Shown here: positions 1 through 10,933 of the stretch, one piece after another
Layout: each line of letters begins with the position of its first letter
How positions within the stretch are numbered: position 1 is the first letter of the stretch
Assembly (NCBI GenBank): GCA_032718565.1
Contig: JAVGVS010000095.1
Span: 204,501 to 268,500, forward strand
DNA: 64,000 nt
DNA from: Distichodus sexfasciatus
Lineage: Eukaryota; Chordata; Actinopteri; Characiformes; Distichodontidae
Direction: 5' to 3'
Position numbers and translations under genes: made by a program
Notes under the pieces: model-generated
Databases searched by the model: none
What the model saw: only the letters and a program-made list of their open reading frames with translations
Told to the model about the DNA's origin: nothing

Positions 1-99
1 CATTCCAGACTTCTCAAGGGCCCTCTTCCCACCTGGGGCCCTGGTAAGTCAGTCCTACTTTCCTACTACAGTCCTCACCCCACTACGATGCCTATGTCT

Positions 100-161
100 C
101 CATTGGTATTGCAACTTAGTCCAAGACTAGACTTAATCCATGTTCAAGAAACCAACCCGTT
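100..161. mobile_element. Half copy of a palindromic MITE (TAGTCCAAGACTAG family)
   Basis: The segment matches the right half of the copies near 3013-3120 and 43663-43787. The shared core is CTTAGTCCAAGACTAG followed by CTTAATCC and AAGAAACCA. Only one arm is present, so this copy is truncated. The family assignment rests on comparing copies inside the window. Confidence 0.55.
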
Positions 162-659
162 TAGATTTAATTTCTGCATTTTTCCAGTGGAATGAAAGTG
201 AAAGCACAAGGTATTTTTCCAATTGTGCCTCACATCACATTGTACAAAAACAAAAAATCTGAGTTTTTCTACCTTTGCATAGTTCACAGCACACTTAAAC
301 CACAGAAAATGCAATGTCCAGCAGCAGGAAATTACAACCCAGAGGCTAGAATTCCCCGGAACTGCTAGATGGCAGTGTTGGTCTTTCAAACCTTCTTTCA
401 AACCGTAATGATCTTACATGAAAGGCTCGTATATGTGTCCTGAATATCACTGGTCAACCTGGTTTAGCCTCAATATGACCCCATGCCCCGAACCGACCCA
501 AAACACTGCCTTTTGGGTTAAATATGTCTGAATATGAGAAGCTCTTGAAGCCCTCGTTAGTGAGGGAAATATTAAATAGATATCTGATTTGAAAGTTTAT
601 TAACAGTCTTCAGATTTGAGCATTAGATCAATAAAACCATCTAAATAAACAAGAATGTG
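162..659. other. No recognised feature
   Basis: AT-rich single-copy-looking sequence with short open frames in every direction. I see no repeat from the window's families and no protein motif. Confidence 0.4.
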
Positions 660-1012
660 TTGGACGTGCAGTGAGAAGATGAGATTACAGCCATTGCAGT
701 CTAACGCATCAGAACACCAGACAGATCTGAGGACAGGGATGCCGTTTACCATCAGCTTGACTGCCTACTGATGAACCGAGCTCTTAGACACGCTGATGAA
801 AGAAGCGTTTCTCTCCCTCTCTCTCCCTCTCTTTCAACATGCTCATCATTTCTCTCAGGCTGAAGAGCGAGCATGGGCCCGGGTGCCCTCATCACCACTT
901 CATATCTTAATCATGCAGCCGGGGAGATTGCATTGTAATTTACGACCTCGCCAACACCAAGGACGAGCTCGAGAGCAAAGCGACGTGTTTTACTAAAAAC
1001 AACCATGACCTT
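660..1012. other. Unique block, possible conserved non-coding element
   Basis: Balanced base composition with no similarity to the SINE or MITE families seen elsewhere. It holds a short CT tract (about 810-832) and a GC-richer stretch at 870-985. The frame at 796-996 has no recognisable domain. Calling it conserved is inference, because no alignment could be run. Confidence 0.2.
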
Positions 1013-1607
1013 TGCACACATCCTAGAGGTACACCCTCGAGGCACACATGAGTGAAGACATGTACGTTAAGGCGATGCTTGTCATTCTAATGAATGTAGT
1101 TGTGTTTGGCTTTGTAGTTGTGTTTGTGTTTTTGAAATTAAGCTCATTATTTGACTATTTGCACTGAGTTGGACTATAAATGATGGCCCACAATGACATT
1201 GTAAGATGAATAAAGGAAAGGTTCCAACACTACAGTTTGATTCATATCCAAACCTTTTAAAAAAGTTTGTAAACCAGTTTACTGCTTTAGTAACTTATGT
1301 AATTGTTTGAACCAGCTCTGATTTGTTGTTGTATACTTTAGTACTGCATCATCAATTTGTCGGAGATTAAAGTAGGACCGAGTTCACTAATAAGTGTGTG
1401 CATACTGGTACAAAAAATTAAACAACCAATCTTCAAAAACCCAAACCAAATGTAACCAAATTTGTGAACATTTGCATCATGCTAAACAATTATTTTAAAT
1501 AATTCATCTTGATTAATGATTTTACTCAGTGGTTCACTAGTGTAAACAGCAGTGAGGTAATTTAAAGTGAATTAATTAATAATATCTATCTTCACACAGA
1601 GATCTCA
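1013..1607. other. No recognised feature
   Basis: AT-rich sequence with many stops in all frames. I found no internal repeat. Confidence 0.4.
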
Positions 1608-1932
1608 GGGTGGCACATTGGCACAGTGGTTAGCGTTGCCACCTCACAGTGATCTCTGAGTTCGATTTCTGGGCCTCTGTGTGGAGTTTGCATGCTCTCT
1701 CCGTGTTTGCATGGGTTTCCGCCGGGTGTTCTGATTTCCTCAGAATATTCAAAAAGCATATGATATAATTTAATTGGTGACTCTTATTTGGCCTCATAAG
1801 GTGTGAGTGAGAGTGTGATTGTGTGAGTGTTTGTGCCCTGTGGCCTTGCGCTGGTAGCTCCCGAGATGGTCCCCGCGACCCCAGTTGGGATTAAGCAGTT
1901 CGGATAATGAATGAATGAACGAACGAATGACT
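1608..1932 (+). mobile_element. SINE-V copy (V-SINE-like), near full length
   Basis: A tRNA-like head (GGCACAGTGGTTAGCG) is followed by the central domain GTGTGGAGTTTGCATG, then AGTTGGGATTAAGCAGTTCG and a tail of ATGAATGAACGAACGAATGA. This order matches the V-SINE group in fish, a known family of tRNA-derived SINEs with a conserved middle. The tail repeats have started to diverge. The region between the central domain and the tail carries small deletions, so this is not a young insertion. Confidence 0.85.
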
Positions 1933-1980
1933 GACTGAATGACAGAGAGACCTTAGCATTTCACTGGAGACTGTTTTTGA

Positions 1981-2014
1981 TCATTCAGAGGTTGTAGGTT
2001 TAAATCTAGCTCTA
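1981..2014 (+). mobile_element. SINE-C head fragment
   Basis: CAGAGGTTGTAGGTTTAAAT resembles the B-box region of the SINE-C copies at 8888 and 58523. Only about 30 bases remain, directly next to the truncated end of the TIR element that follows. Confidence 0.35.
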
Positions 2015-2015
2015 T

Positions 2016-2600
2016 GACCGTTTATGTTGCGTGGGGTAAAATTTTGGATTTTTTGTTTTTAATGTTTTGAAACAGTGGAAGGTCTATACTGTACTGCTGT
2101 GAATAAATTTTGCTGAAAACTTACCCTTTCCATCCTAAAAACATGACTTTCTTGAGGTGAGGAATTCAATTCCAGCAGAATGTTAAAAGTTTCTGTTTTG
2201 ACCGCTCTACTTCAATATCTACGGTAAATCCACTGGTTGACTAGCGTGAAGATATTTCTCCAGAATCCATCTTCGTCTCCCGAGTTCAGTTAACCTAACG
2301 CAGGTAGACTATCCGTGTGGCTGTGAACGCAGCGTAGGCTACCGTAAATACAAACATAGCTGCGACCGCACCAACCATCTGTGAGTGCTACGGGGTCAAC
2401 TTCAAGCCCAGATTTCTCCGTTTCTCACTTGGCGTGACAGAAGAAACTCGACTCCTTTAAATGTTGATCTCTCAGTCATATGTCGTCTGATTCATTCAAT
2501 ATAGGTATCATTTTGCAGCTTGATTTATGCCCTTTCATGAAAACATAACTCAATTTTGAAAATTTGCGACAAGCGACTGGTTTTGCCGTGCAGAGTCACA
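2016..2600 (-). mobile_element. Truncated copy of a 600-bp non-autonomous TIR DNA transposon
   Basis: This is the reverse complement of most of the complete copy at 35648-36247. The shared interior includes the run around CAGTTAACCTAACGCAGG and the sequence around TCCATCTTCGTCTCCCGAG. The 3' terminal repeat is intact and ends in GTGCAGAGTCACA at 2600. The other end is lost just before GACCGTTTATG. There is no open frame of transposase length, so it would have depended on a partner enzyme. Confidence 0.75.
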
Positions 2601-3012
2601 AATGACTGGGGGTCTCTTATCATTAGGTTTGTTTTTACAGAATTAGGTATGCCACTTGTAAGAGGAGTGAGTGGAGTCTGATGGGCACCGCTTAGGGAGA
2701 TCAGGTCTCTTCTGTTATGAAAATTTGGATATTGCCACTACTGTAGTTTAAAGTTTGTCAGCCCTCGGTGGCCCCAAACTGGCCTGTGGTCTCAAGCAAG
2801 TTCCTATTTTGCCTGTTGGAAAGTGGCACCAATCGACCCCATGCTCCTTTGGGCCATGCCTTACTCATTTTAACTTTTGGGACCAGACCTTTGATAAAAG
2901 CATTGGAACACGTCATAGAGAGTAAAACTAAAGATTAAGAAGACCTATTGTAGTACCTAGAAAAGTATAGAAGAGGGAGGCCTCAAGAACTCGTTAGTAG
3001 CTGTGAGAAGTT
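2601..3012. other. No recognised feature
   Basis: Sequence of mixed composition between two transposon fragments. I see no motif or repeat. Confidence 0.4.
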
Positions 3013-3120
3013 GAGGATTAAGCCTAGTCCTAGACTAGTTTTGAGTTTGAATGGTAAATCACCATTGATACTACAACTTAGTCCAAGACTAGGCTTAATC
3101 CTTGAACAAGAAACCAGTCC
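3013..3120. mobile_element. Palindromic MITE (copy 2), both arms present
   Basis: The left arm GGATTAAGCCTAGTCCTAGA is mirrored by the right arm CTTAGTCCAAGACTAGGCTT, with a short centre TTTGAATGGTAAATCACC. The whole unit could fold into a hairpin. It is too short to encode a protein, so it is a MITE-type element. Confidence 0.65.
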
Positions 3121-3249
3121 ATAATGTTTAATGCATTAAACAGAAATAAAAGGAACTAATACCCGGGTCATAATAATTTGATCATAATTTGAGATTTTAC
3201 ATAAGAATTTGTAGCAGCAGCAGTTATACTGGTAGTCGAATGCTGTGAT

Positions 3250-3545
3250 TTCAGTGTGAGCCCTGCCGTTGGTCACCTGCCCCGAGGAGCAGAGAACAGT
3301 CCCACCTTTAGAAGAGAATGTACTTCATGCCTATCAACAGAATTACTGCAGGCCACTGGGACAGCATTAATTATCATAACAAACGCCTGCTCTTTATCAG
3401 AAATTAATTTGGTTCCACCATTGTTGTGGACGTGTGTGTGCTGGGACTTTAAAGAAACACACACAATGATTAGCAGTTTCTCAGTTATGGTGCTTGCTAA
3501 ATTCATGCAGATTTTTCTTTCGCTACTGAGATAGACCGTCCTCTT
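3250..3545. other. Unique block, possible conserved non-coding element
   Basis: Balanced composition, no match to local repeats, and AT-core homeodomain-type sites such as CATTAATTATC at about 3365. Open frames of 77-92 codons on both strands overlap it and show no domain. The conserved-enhancer reading is inference. Confidence 0.25.
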
Positions 3546-4094
3546 GCCATGAGCACATTGGTGGTGCGATGATCTGAAAGTAAAGGATAATTGAGGGTTT
3601 GAAGTCCAAGTGGATTGTTCCAGTCATTAAGGAGGTGTATCTGCCTTTAAATAGTTGTAAATCTAATATATGCTGTTATGAAATGGCTTTTTTGCAATAA
3701 ATGATTGGTCGACTCCGTGTGTGGTTATGTTGAGTTGTTTGTTGGGACTATGCCCATGTTTACACATATGTGTGTATTTACAGAAACGGCTGTTTCTCCA
3801 AATGACATGACTTCCTGTTCCTGTCGCGCACCTGGCGCTAATGCATTTTCTGTCACATACTGTGACGTTTGAAATCCTAAAACTCAGTTTTCCCAAATCC
3901 CCACTTTGGCTGGAGGTTTCAGAAATAATTGTTTCAATGAATTAAACCTCCGATTTCGTGTAAATGGAAGGTAAAAACGCATGGATATATAATTGTTTTC
4001 CCAGATACCTGACTATGTGTAAACAGGGCCTAAAACACCCACTGATCATAAGGAGACGTGACATTTTTGCTGGTCACCTTGCAGATTTCTTTCG
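3546..4094. other. No recognised feature
   Basis: AT-rich, with no repeat family or protein motif recognised. Confidence 0.4.
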
Positions 4095-4332
4095 GTCAAG
4101 GAGGCGGCCCCTATGATCAGAAGGTCACTGGTTCAAATCCCAGACCGGGAAAGGTACCTCTGAGGTACTCATGAGTGGGGTACTATTCCTAAGCACTGTT
4201 CCTAGGTCACTGTCCATGCTGCCCATGGCTCCTTCACAGATGGGTCAAATGCAGAGGTCACATTTGGTTGTGGTGCACTGTGTGCTGTGCTGTGTTCACC
4301 ATGACAAATAATCACTCACTTTCACTTTTAAT
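4095..4332 (+). mobile_element. SINE-A copy, near full length
   Basis: A tRNA-like head has the B-box-like GGTTCAAATCCCAGACC. The body has GAGGTACTCATGAG, then CTTCACAGATGGGTCAAATG and TGGTGCACTGTGTGCTGTG. The end is ATGACAAATAATCACTCACT. The 5' part of the head is degraded, so the A box is not clear. The next copy in the same orientation starts about 315 bases downstream. Confidence 0.8.
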
Positions 4333-4647
4333 TTCTAAACCAAAGATTAAAATGAGTGATAGCGTTAACAGACTTGGCGTGCCCTTATTCCGGACAGCAC
4401 TCCACTTTCTGGTTTTAGCTTTTTTTTTTTACGGAACTAGCCAACAAACTTGGCAAAATATTACTGTCTCTGTTGCATACCGAGGGTCCTCTCTTTCTTT
4501 AGCTCAATATATTTTGTGTACGACTTTTGAATCCCTTTGGACTCAAAATTCATACCTGACATTTACCTTATCTTGGACACTTTGTTCATTGCTGGGTTTT
4601 GGAGTTCTTCCTGTGTTTTGGATCACACCCTGAATTACCCGTATTGA
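4333..4647. other. Unique spacer between two SINE-A copies
   Basis: The open frame that begins inside the upstream SINE runs through here to 4633. It shows no domain and looks like chance read-through. Confidence 0.4.
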
Positions 4648-4888
4648 GGGGCAGTTTATGGCGTAACGGTAGGGTGTTCACCCCGTGATCAGAAGGTCGC
4701 AGGTTGGAATCCAGGGCCAGTAAAGTTATCTCTGAGGTACTCATGAGCAAGGTACCATCCCCAAGCACTGCTCCCTGGGCGCTTGTTAGCTGCCTGCTGC
4801 TCCTTCATGGATGGGTTAAATGCAGAGGTCACATTTCGTTGTGCTGTGGTGTGTTCTCAATGACAAATAATCACTCACTTTCAACTTC
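4648..4888 (+). mobile_element. SINE-A copy, near full length
   Basis: Starts at GGGGCAGTTTATGGCGTAAC, contains GAGGTACTCATGAGCAAGGT and ends in CAATGACAAATAATCACTCA. A short deletion removes the GTGCACTGTG segment before the end. Confidence 0.85.
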
Positions 4889-5019
4889 TGACCATTGCCT
4901 GTAAATGATGTTTGTAATAAAATGTCTTCTGTGCCTGGTTCCAAATGTGTATATAGGCCAAGAGGTGGAAAAGAGGGGAAAATGTGTTTTCTAGTTTATA
5001 TTCTTTACAAACTAACAAT

Positions 5020-5440
5020 GTAATGATTATCCGGTGAACCCAAGCACAGAGTACAAAGACTATGCATTGAACACACAGAAGTTGAGCAGAAGAACCTGTG
5101 GTCTTTATTCAAGCTGGGGTCAATACCAAAACAGTCAGTCCCCTGGGCAACAAAAGCAAAATCACAAGAGACAGAAGAATAATCCAAAAATACAAAGCGA
5201 GGGTCAAAAAACGGGAAAGCAACACGGGAAAATGCTTGGTACACAGCACTAGGGATGACAATACTTCACAAAGAATTATGGGAACAAGTGGTCTTTATAT
5301 ACAGGTAGTTGTGGCTGTGGTTGACTAGAACTCAGGTGAGCCTGATTGATATGGTAATCAGGGGTTGTTGGAAAAGTCTGGAACTGGAGTCTAGTTTGTG
5401 TGGTTTGGGCTCTGGTATGAGACCTTACACTCTCATTCAT
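5020..5440 (-). mobile_element. LTR-like block
   Basis: Read on the minus strand it has a TATA-like TGTATATAAAGACC, then about 210 bases later AATAAAGACC as a polyadenylation-type signal, then GGGTTCACCGG. This order (promoter, signal, short 3' end) resembles a retrotransposon LTR. A block of the same style lies at 18716-19030. No gag or pol sequence is next to it, so a solo LTR is the simplest reading. Boundaries are uncertain. Confidence 0.4.
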
Positions 5441-6112
5441 AAATTTGGATGCTGAGGTGAGGAAAAGGTTTGGCTTATGTTCAGATTTGGAAAATAGTCC
5501 GTACATGAGTTGCACAAATCTATTACATATGTATGTTAACTTTATATGACCCCTGTTTCCAACAACTGCTCAGCTGCAGGAATAATTGTTGTTGTTTTCA
5601 GACAGAATTTACACAAAGTGCACAACTTTGTTCAAGGACAAAGCAGACTACTCCGGTCGATGTCTCCCATCCATCATTAATGAAGAGAGCATAGCAGAAA
5701 TATCTAAAAAATTATCTGTGGTCTGTAGGTTTGTGTGAATTTTTAACATTAAGGCTCTATTTAACTACAGTAAGCAAATCAGATGAAGGTTTTCTTCCTC
5801 CTTTTCCTGATCAAATTATGTGTTTAGACACGTTGGACATGAACATGTAATGGTCTGAGGGAATGATTTCACTCATCCAAAACAGAAGTGAACGGACGAA
5901 TAAAATTTCATTTTTTGGCTGGAAAATATAAGGTACTTACCGTATGATAGAGTAATAACAAGAAGTAGCAAATCCAAATTGACTTTCTAAGAGTCTAAAA
6001 CATGGTTCCGGGTGAATGGTGCAGGCGCAGGCGTGCCATTTCCCATTTTTCTGTAATCACAGATAACATTTATGGACAAGGTGCTTTTTTGGATCCCCAT
6101 GTGAGGGCTGCC
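5441..6112. other. No recognised feature
   Basis: AT-rich unique sequence; nothing recognised. Confidence 0.4.
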
Positions 6113-6130
6113 AGATATATATATATATAT

Positions 6131-6193
<63 letters not shown>

Positions 6194-6198
6194 ATGTT
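6113..6198. repeat. (AT)n microsatellite
   Basis: About 85 bases of almost pure AT dinucleotide with one AACAAC interruption. It is self-complementary, so it could extrude a cruciform. The Tyr/Ile-rich frames over it are artefacts. Confidence 0.97.
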
Positions 6199-6556
6199 AT
6201 TGACACTGATCACACACTGACTGGCCCTTGTTTTGGAGGAACATAAGTAACCCTCTCTGGGCCTCACAGCAGGCACCTTAATGGATTCATTTTCCAAGAA
6301 ATGAAATGTCAGTTCAATGCCCAACCGAGCACTGAAGCAACAACAACGGGACAACGGGAATGCTTTTAACAACGGACTCTGATTTGCTTCAATAAAATTG
6401 GTCTGTTTGTATTAGACAAAACAAGAGAGCTGAATGAAAGTGGCACCTAGAGCTTGCATTCAACATGGAAATGGATCAAGAGGTAGGTGGCACACAGAAA
6501 CTATTTACAACCTGCACAGTTTGGCATATTACCAACTACAATACAACTCACCTGAA

Positions 6557-6776
6557 CAGTTTGGTAGTGTAGTGGTTAGGGCATTCGCCTCATAATCGGA
6601 AGGTCGTCGTTTGAATTCCAGACCGCTAAAGTTACCACTGAGGTATTCATGAGCTGCCCATGTCAGCTGCCCACTGCTCCTTCAAGGATGGGTCAAATGC
6701 AGAGGTCACATTTAGCTGTGGTGCACTGTGTGCTGTCCTGTGGTGTGCTCACAATGACAAATTATCACTTTCTTTC
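6557..6776 (+). mobile_element. SINE-A copy with internal deletion
   Basis: Head AGTGTAGTGGTTAGGGCATT, B-box-like GTTTGAATTCCAG, then the standard body and end. About 25 bases are missing after ATTCATGAGC compared with other copies. Confidence 0.85.
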
Positions 6777-6911
6777 TGAATTTTCTACTCAGCAGTGAGT
6801 GAGTGCAAACGTTAAGGCAGAAGCTCAAATCTTTCAACAGCTAATCTTAATAAGAGGCGAAATTTAACATTATTTAAAACTCCAAAAGATTAGGTCACTC
6901 ATTCTCATGAG

Positions 6912-7624
6912 CAGTGTTGGTTGGGCATGTTACTTAAACAGTAATTAGTTATAGTTACTAGTTACTGCTCCCAAAAAGTAACTGAGTTACAACATTATAA
7001 AAGTAACTAGTTCCAGGAATAGTTGCGGTAAACGTAACTATTGCGTTGCATTTTTAAAAATGTTAAATATGTCAAAGAATCTGGATCCCCCCTTTAATGG
7101 ACGCATGTGACGATCAGAGGTGCTTCATGAGATTAGAATATTTTACAACCGACGTGGAGAAAACACCTTCTTCCTGGACATAATCTACATTTCACATATG
7201 AATTTTTGCCTGTTATCCCGGTGAGGGGAACAGTAATGTCTGTACTTCCAGTTTAAAAACTTAACTTTTGAATTCTCTGGTCTCGCCATTGCTGCTGGTC
7301 TCGGTCAGTTGTGTTTGCGCCTGCGTGTGATTGTGCGTGAACGCCCACCCATCTCTGCATCTGATTGGCTTACCATGAAATTTTACTCTTCCTTAGCCAA
7401 TCGTCATTGCTTATTCGGTTGTCACGCCCCGCCCCCCACCAAAGAAAAGAATTAAAAACTTGAGAGTCTGAAAACAGCTTTAATGAGGTTACATATAGTT
7501 ATGTGCTGCATTTTGTTCTCATAATGGTATCAGCGTTGTAATGATGGGAAAATTAATTAAATAAATTACTCGTTACTGAAAAAAATAATAGTTTATTTGT
7601 AACATTGTTATTCCCATCAGTGCT
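6912..7624. mobile_element. Non-autonomous DNA transposon of about 710 bp
   Basis: The ends are related in inverted orientation. The left end has AGTGTTGG near GTTACTTAAACAGTAATTAG, and the right end has GTAACATTGTTATTCCCATC then AGTGCT. The left end also carries runs of GTAACTAG and GTTACT, a common style of fish repeat. There is no transposase frame. A related fragment lies at 27490-27640. The superfamily is not assigned. Confidence 0.6.
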
Positions 7625-7824
7625 AATGAACGAACCCAACTCAAAACCGAGTTGATGTTGGTGTACTCCAGGGGATTTTTTTGCATCATTTCATGTAGAT
7701 GTGATGTAATATGAGTTAGTTGTACTTTAAATAAGTTAAACTTTAAATTAAGCTTAGAACATTTATACAAATGAGTGCAAAATACTTTTACATTTTTTTA
7801 GTTCAAATGATTACATTGATTATT

Positions 7825-8196
7825 CATTCATTCAGTCAATTATTCATTATCTGAACCGCTGAATCCCAACTGGGTTTGCGGGGTGACCAGAGCCTATCCC
7901 TTGGAACTTAAGAGCGCAAGGCCGGGAACAACCCTGGGCAGACGTCAACACACCGTAGGGCACACACGCTCACAAAAATCACACTCACACCTTACGGGTC
8001 CAATTTAGAGCCAATTAACCTATAGTGCATGCCTTAGGACTGTGTGAGGAAACTGAAGTACCCAGAGAAAACCCACGCGAACATGGGGAGAGCATGCAAA
8101 CTCCACACCGAAAGGCCCTACGGCCATCCCTGGGGTTCGAACCCAGGACCTTCTTGCTGGGAGGTGGCAGCCGGCCACTGCACCACCGTGCCATTA
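7825..8196 (-). mobile_element. SINE-V copy, near full length
   Basis: In reverse complement, the tail (ATGA/AATG repeats) is at 7825-7850, the segment CAGTTGGGATTCAGCGG follows, then the central domain GTGTGGAGTTTGCATGC at about 8095-8112, and the tRNA-like head near 8165-8195 (GGCACGGTGGTGCAGTGG). It is one of the better preserved copies. Confidence 0.87.
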
Positions 8197-8312
8197 CCAA
8201 AATGATTAGTTACATAAATTTACTTTATTTAATTTTCTTTAATAAAAAAATACATGGGTCACTTGGGTAGTCAAAACAAATTTTTTTTACATGCTTAAAT
8301 TGTTTGTTAAGT

Positions 8313-8610
8313 CCATTCATTCATTATCCGAACCGCTTAATCTCTATCAGGATCAAGGAGTCATCAAGGCTTATCCGAGGACTTTGGGTGTGAGGTGGGG
8401 ACCAACCCTGCTCAGGCGCGAACGTACCACAGGGCACACTGACACAAACGCACTCACATTCATACCTTCGGAGGCCAATTTAGGGTAACCAGTCAATCTA
8501 AGCTGCTTAGTTTTTGGACTGTGGGAGGAACCCAGAGCACCCAGAGAAACCTTTGTCCAACCTGGGGACTGAACCTTCTTGCTTGCCTGCTAACCCCTGT
8601 GCTGCCCATT
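8313..8610 (-). mobile_element. SINE-V copy, partly degraded
   Basis: The tail side ATTCATTCATTATCCGAACC is followed by the reverse complement of the body. The central domain is damaged: the stretch before AGGTTTCTCTGGGTGC on the minus strand has lost bases. It lies about 115 bases from the previous copy in the same orientation. Confidence 0.8.
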
Positions 8611-8887
8611 GTTTACGTTTAGATAAGTAAGTGACTTATTGCGCAAACTCCAGGTTTTACAGAGTAGGTACAGAGCCCCCAGTTTGACTAAATCTGCTCC
8701 CTCAGCCCAACTCTTGCTGCTGCTTTCAATTGTTGGTAAAGTACAGCATTTATGAAGGAGACGGACTGGAATGGAAATATGAATAAAGCATTCCAACTTG
8801 GGAACCTCCATACGAATAATGTCATAAACACGAAGTATGACATCTGAAGTGTTTACATCTACCTCATACTGTTAGCTGAACGTGTTC

Positions 8888-9085
8888 TCAGACGGAGTGG
8901 CTTAGAGGAAGGATATCGATTCATACACCAAGAGGTTGTAGATTCAAATCCACCTCTACCATAATGCCCAAAATACCATCCTTAAGGCTCCTGAGCGAGA
9001 CTCTTAACCCCATGTAGGTTCAGGGAGACAATTAGGAAATTAGGAAATGGAAGTCTCTCTGCATCTCTCAACATTTTTCATGATT
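8888..9085 (+). mobile_element. SINE-C copy, degraded
   Basis: B-box-like GGTTGTAGATTCAAATCC, then CTCCTGAGCGAGACTCTTAA and AATTAGGAAATGGAAGTC. The usual GGATAAGAGCGTCTGCTAAA tail has been lost. Confidence 0.65.
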
Positions 9086-9958
9086 GTGTAAGAACAAAAC
9101 TGGAAATGCATTGTTAACGTTTGTTTGTTTATCACGTGAATTAATAATTTATCTATGTAATAAATTCATGCAGGCATGTGTTAAGTAGAAATGTGTCATA
9201 TGCAAACTGGTCTTCCGATATACTGTATAAGGCATTAAAGTTTCATGATTAATCACCTGTTTCCAACCCTAATAATAACACATACTATTCTGGTTTTCAG
9301 TCACAGACAAGACTCACGTGTTAATTTACATCTTAAGAAAGCAGCTTTTTGTTCTCTTAAGAGAAGCAAAGTTTGAGCTGAGTATAACAGCTCTCATGAA
9401 AGATTAAACCGTTAATTTTTGTTGGATGACTCATAGTTAAGAAGTTTAACTCATTTGAAACATACTGAAATTTGTCATTAGTTAATTAACATGTAAAATA
9501 GCCCACCCGCCTCCCTATCCATATTTCTTTTTTTAGAATACCACTGCATTATGTCTCCAGCTGGCCCCCTTTTCTCTGCACTTAAGCACTTGATGGTTTA
9601 TTCCAGTCACGCTCAGTAAAGCGACTGACTCGCATCATTAAATCAAAAGGACCGTAGTGCCACCGAGGCAAAAGTCCGGGTACTAGAGAGAACAGAAAGA
9701 GATCAGCCACAAAAATGGGGTAGACAGTATGTGTTATTGTATTTCATAAATTTTTACCTTATTTGTACGGGTGTCTCTAATGGCTGTGAAAAGTTCAATG
9801 TTTAGTAAATTGCATTTTTGTTAATTAAATTTGAGCAATAAAAGGTGACATTTTCTTCAGTGTATTAAATGTCTTAACTATGATTGGATTGGGACATGGT
9901 GCCCGAGATGATGAGATTTCTCCTAAAATGCCAGTTTCTAACTGTGATATGAACATAT
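9086..9958. other. No recognised feature
   Basis: About 870 bases of AT-rich sequence with no coding frame, repeat family or motif that I can support. Confidence 0.4.
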
Positions 9959-10110
9959 AAAAGTGAGCGATTATTTGTCATTGTGAAAACACCACAGCAC
10001 AACACCACAACAAAATGGGACCTCTGCATTTGACCCATCAGTGAAGGAGCAGTGGGCAGCTAACCTTCTGATCATGGGACCAACTCCCTACCATTACACC
10101 ACCAACTGTC
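9959..10110 (-). mobile_element. SINE-A copy with large internal deletion
   Basis: The 3' end (GATTATTTGTCATTGTG) and the first part of the head (CACCAACTGTC side) are both present. About 90 bases between GTGGGCAGCTAAC and CTTCTGATCATG are missing. Confidence 0.8.
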
Positions 10111-10813
10111 ACTATCTACGAGTATCTACTGATGCTACAAATTAACATATTGTATCCTGTATAACTATCAGGACATAATATTTTACTATTTTAGCCATTT
10201 TTAACTCCAGCTCTTTAATTTTAACCATTTCAACCACAATGTCTCCATTTCATTTGATTATTTAAACCCAGTCGATCCAGCTGTTCTTTGAGTTCTTCTC
10301 CCTCATAACTGGGTGTCATGTGGTTGTTTTGGAGTGTGGCTGTGTGGAGTTTGCCTGTTTGGATTTTATGTGTGTTTTTCTGTTTCACGGACTGTGTTTT
10401 TGTCTCCACGGCTCATGCTGCCCGCTGGTAAGTGCAATATTGGCGACGTTCGCCCAGGACTTTCTCACGTGAGGAATGGTTAGAATCATTTCTGGAATTC
10501 CCAGCAGCTGGGATTTAGGATTACTACGTGTGGTTCCGAGGGCAGCATCCGTACAATGTGTATAATAGGAGTTATAATGTTCTGTAAAGTGCAGAAAACT
10601 AATTTGTAGGTTTTAGGGCCTATGCCATTTTGTTACGCTGAGAGTGGTCAAAACCTCTCTTCCAGTGCGCTTTCTCTGCACTTCTCTCAGCGCTTGTTGC
10701 TGCTAAGTTAGGAAAAGCGTCATCAGGCGCTTCCGCATTTGTTCCTATTTCATGTAAACATTGTAACATGTTCCTTTGAGTTCGGTAGTTTAGCTGGCAA
10801 GATTATTTTTACA
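10111..10813. other. No recognised feature upstream of a small ORF
   Basis: Mixed composition. A somewhat GC-richer part (10400-10740) leads into the small ORF at 10814. No clear LTR or promoter structure is visible. Confidence 0.3.
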
Positions 10814-10933
10814 ATGGAGAGAAATCGCATCTTGGCATTAGCAGCAGAGTTTAAAGTAGATATCCACATGTCTTTGAGACGTAAAGATTTGGTGCATGAG
10901 ATAAACCATGTAAGAAAACAGCTGGGAGAGTAG
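10814..10933 (+). CDS. Small ORF, possible retroelement gag-like N-terminal remnant
   Basis: A 39-codon frame starts MERNRILALAAEFKVD and ends KQLGE, and is also open in-frame upstream to 10739. It reads like a short helix-turn-helix: LALAAEFKV, then SLRRKDLVHEI. This is the style of the SAP-like opening of some fish retrotransposon gag proteins. That similarity is from general memory, and no catalytic residue or second domain follows. An AATAAA lies at about 10973. It could equally be chance. Confidence 0.2.
   Translation: MERNRILALAAEFKVDIHMSLRRKDLVHEINHVRKQLGE

Noticed and set aside
4268..4633. 121-codon frame starting inside a SINE-A
   Set aside because: Begins in SINE sequence (the recurrent MTNNHSLS translation appears at several SINE loci) and reads on by chance.
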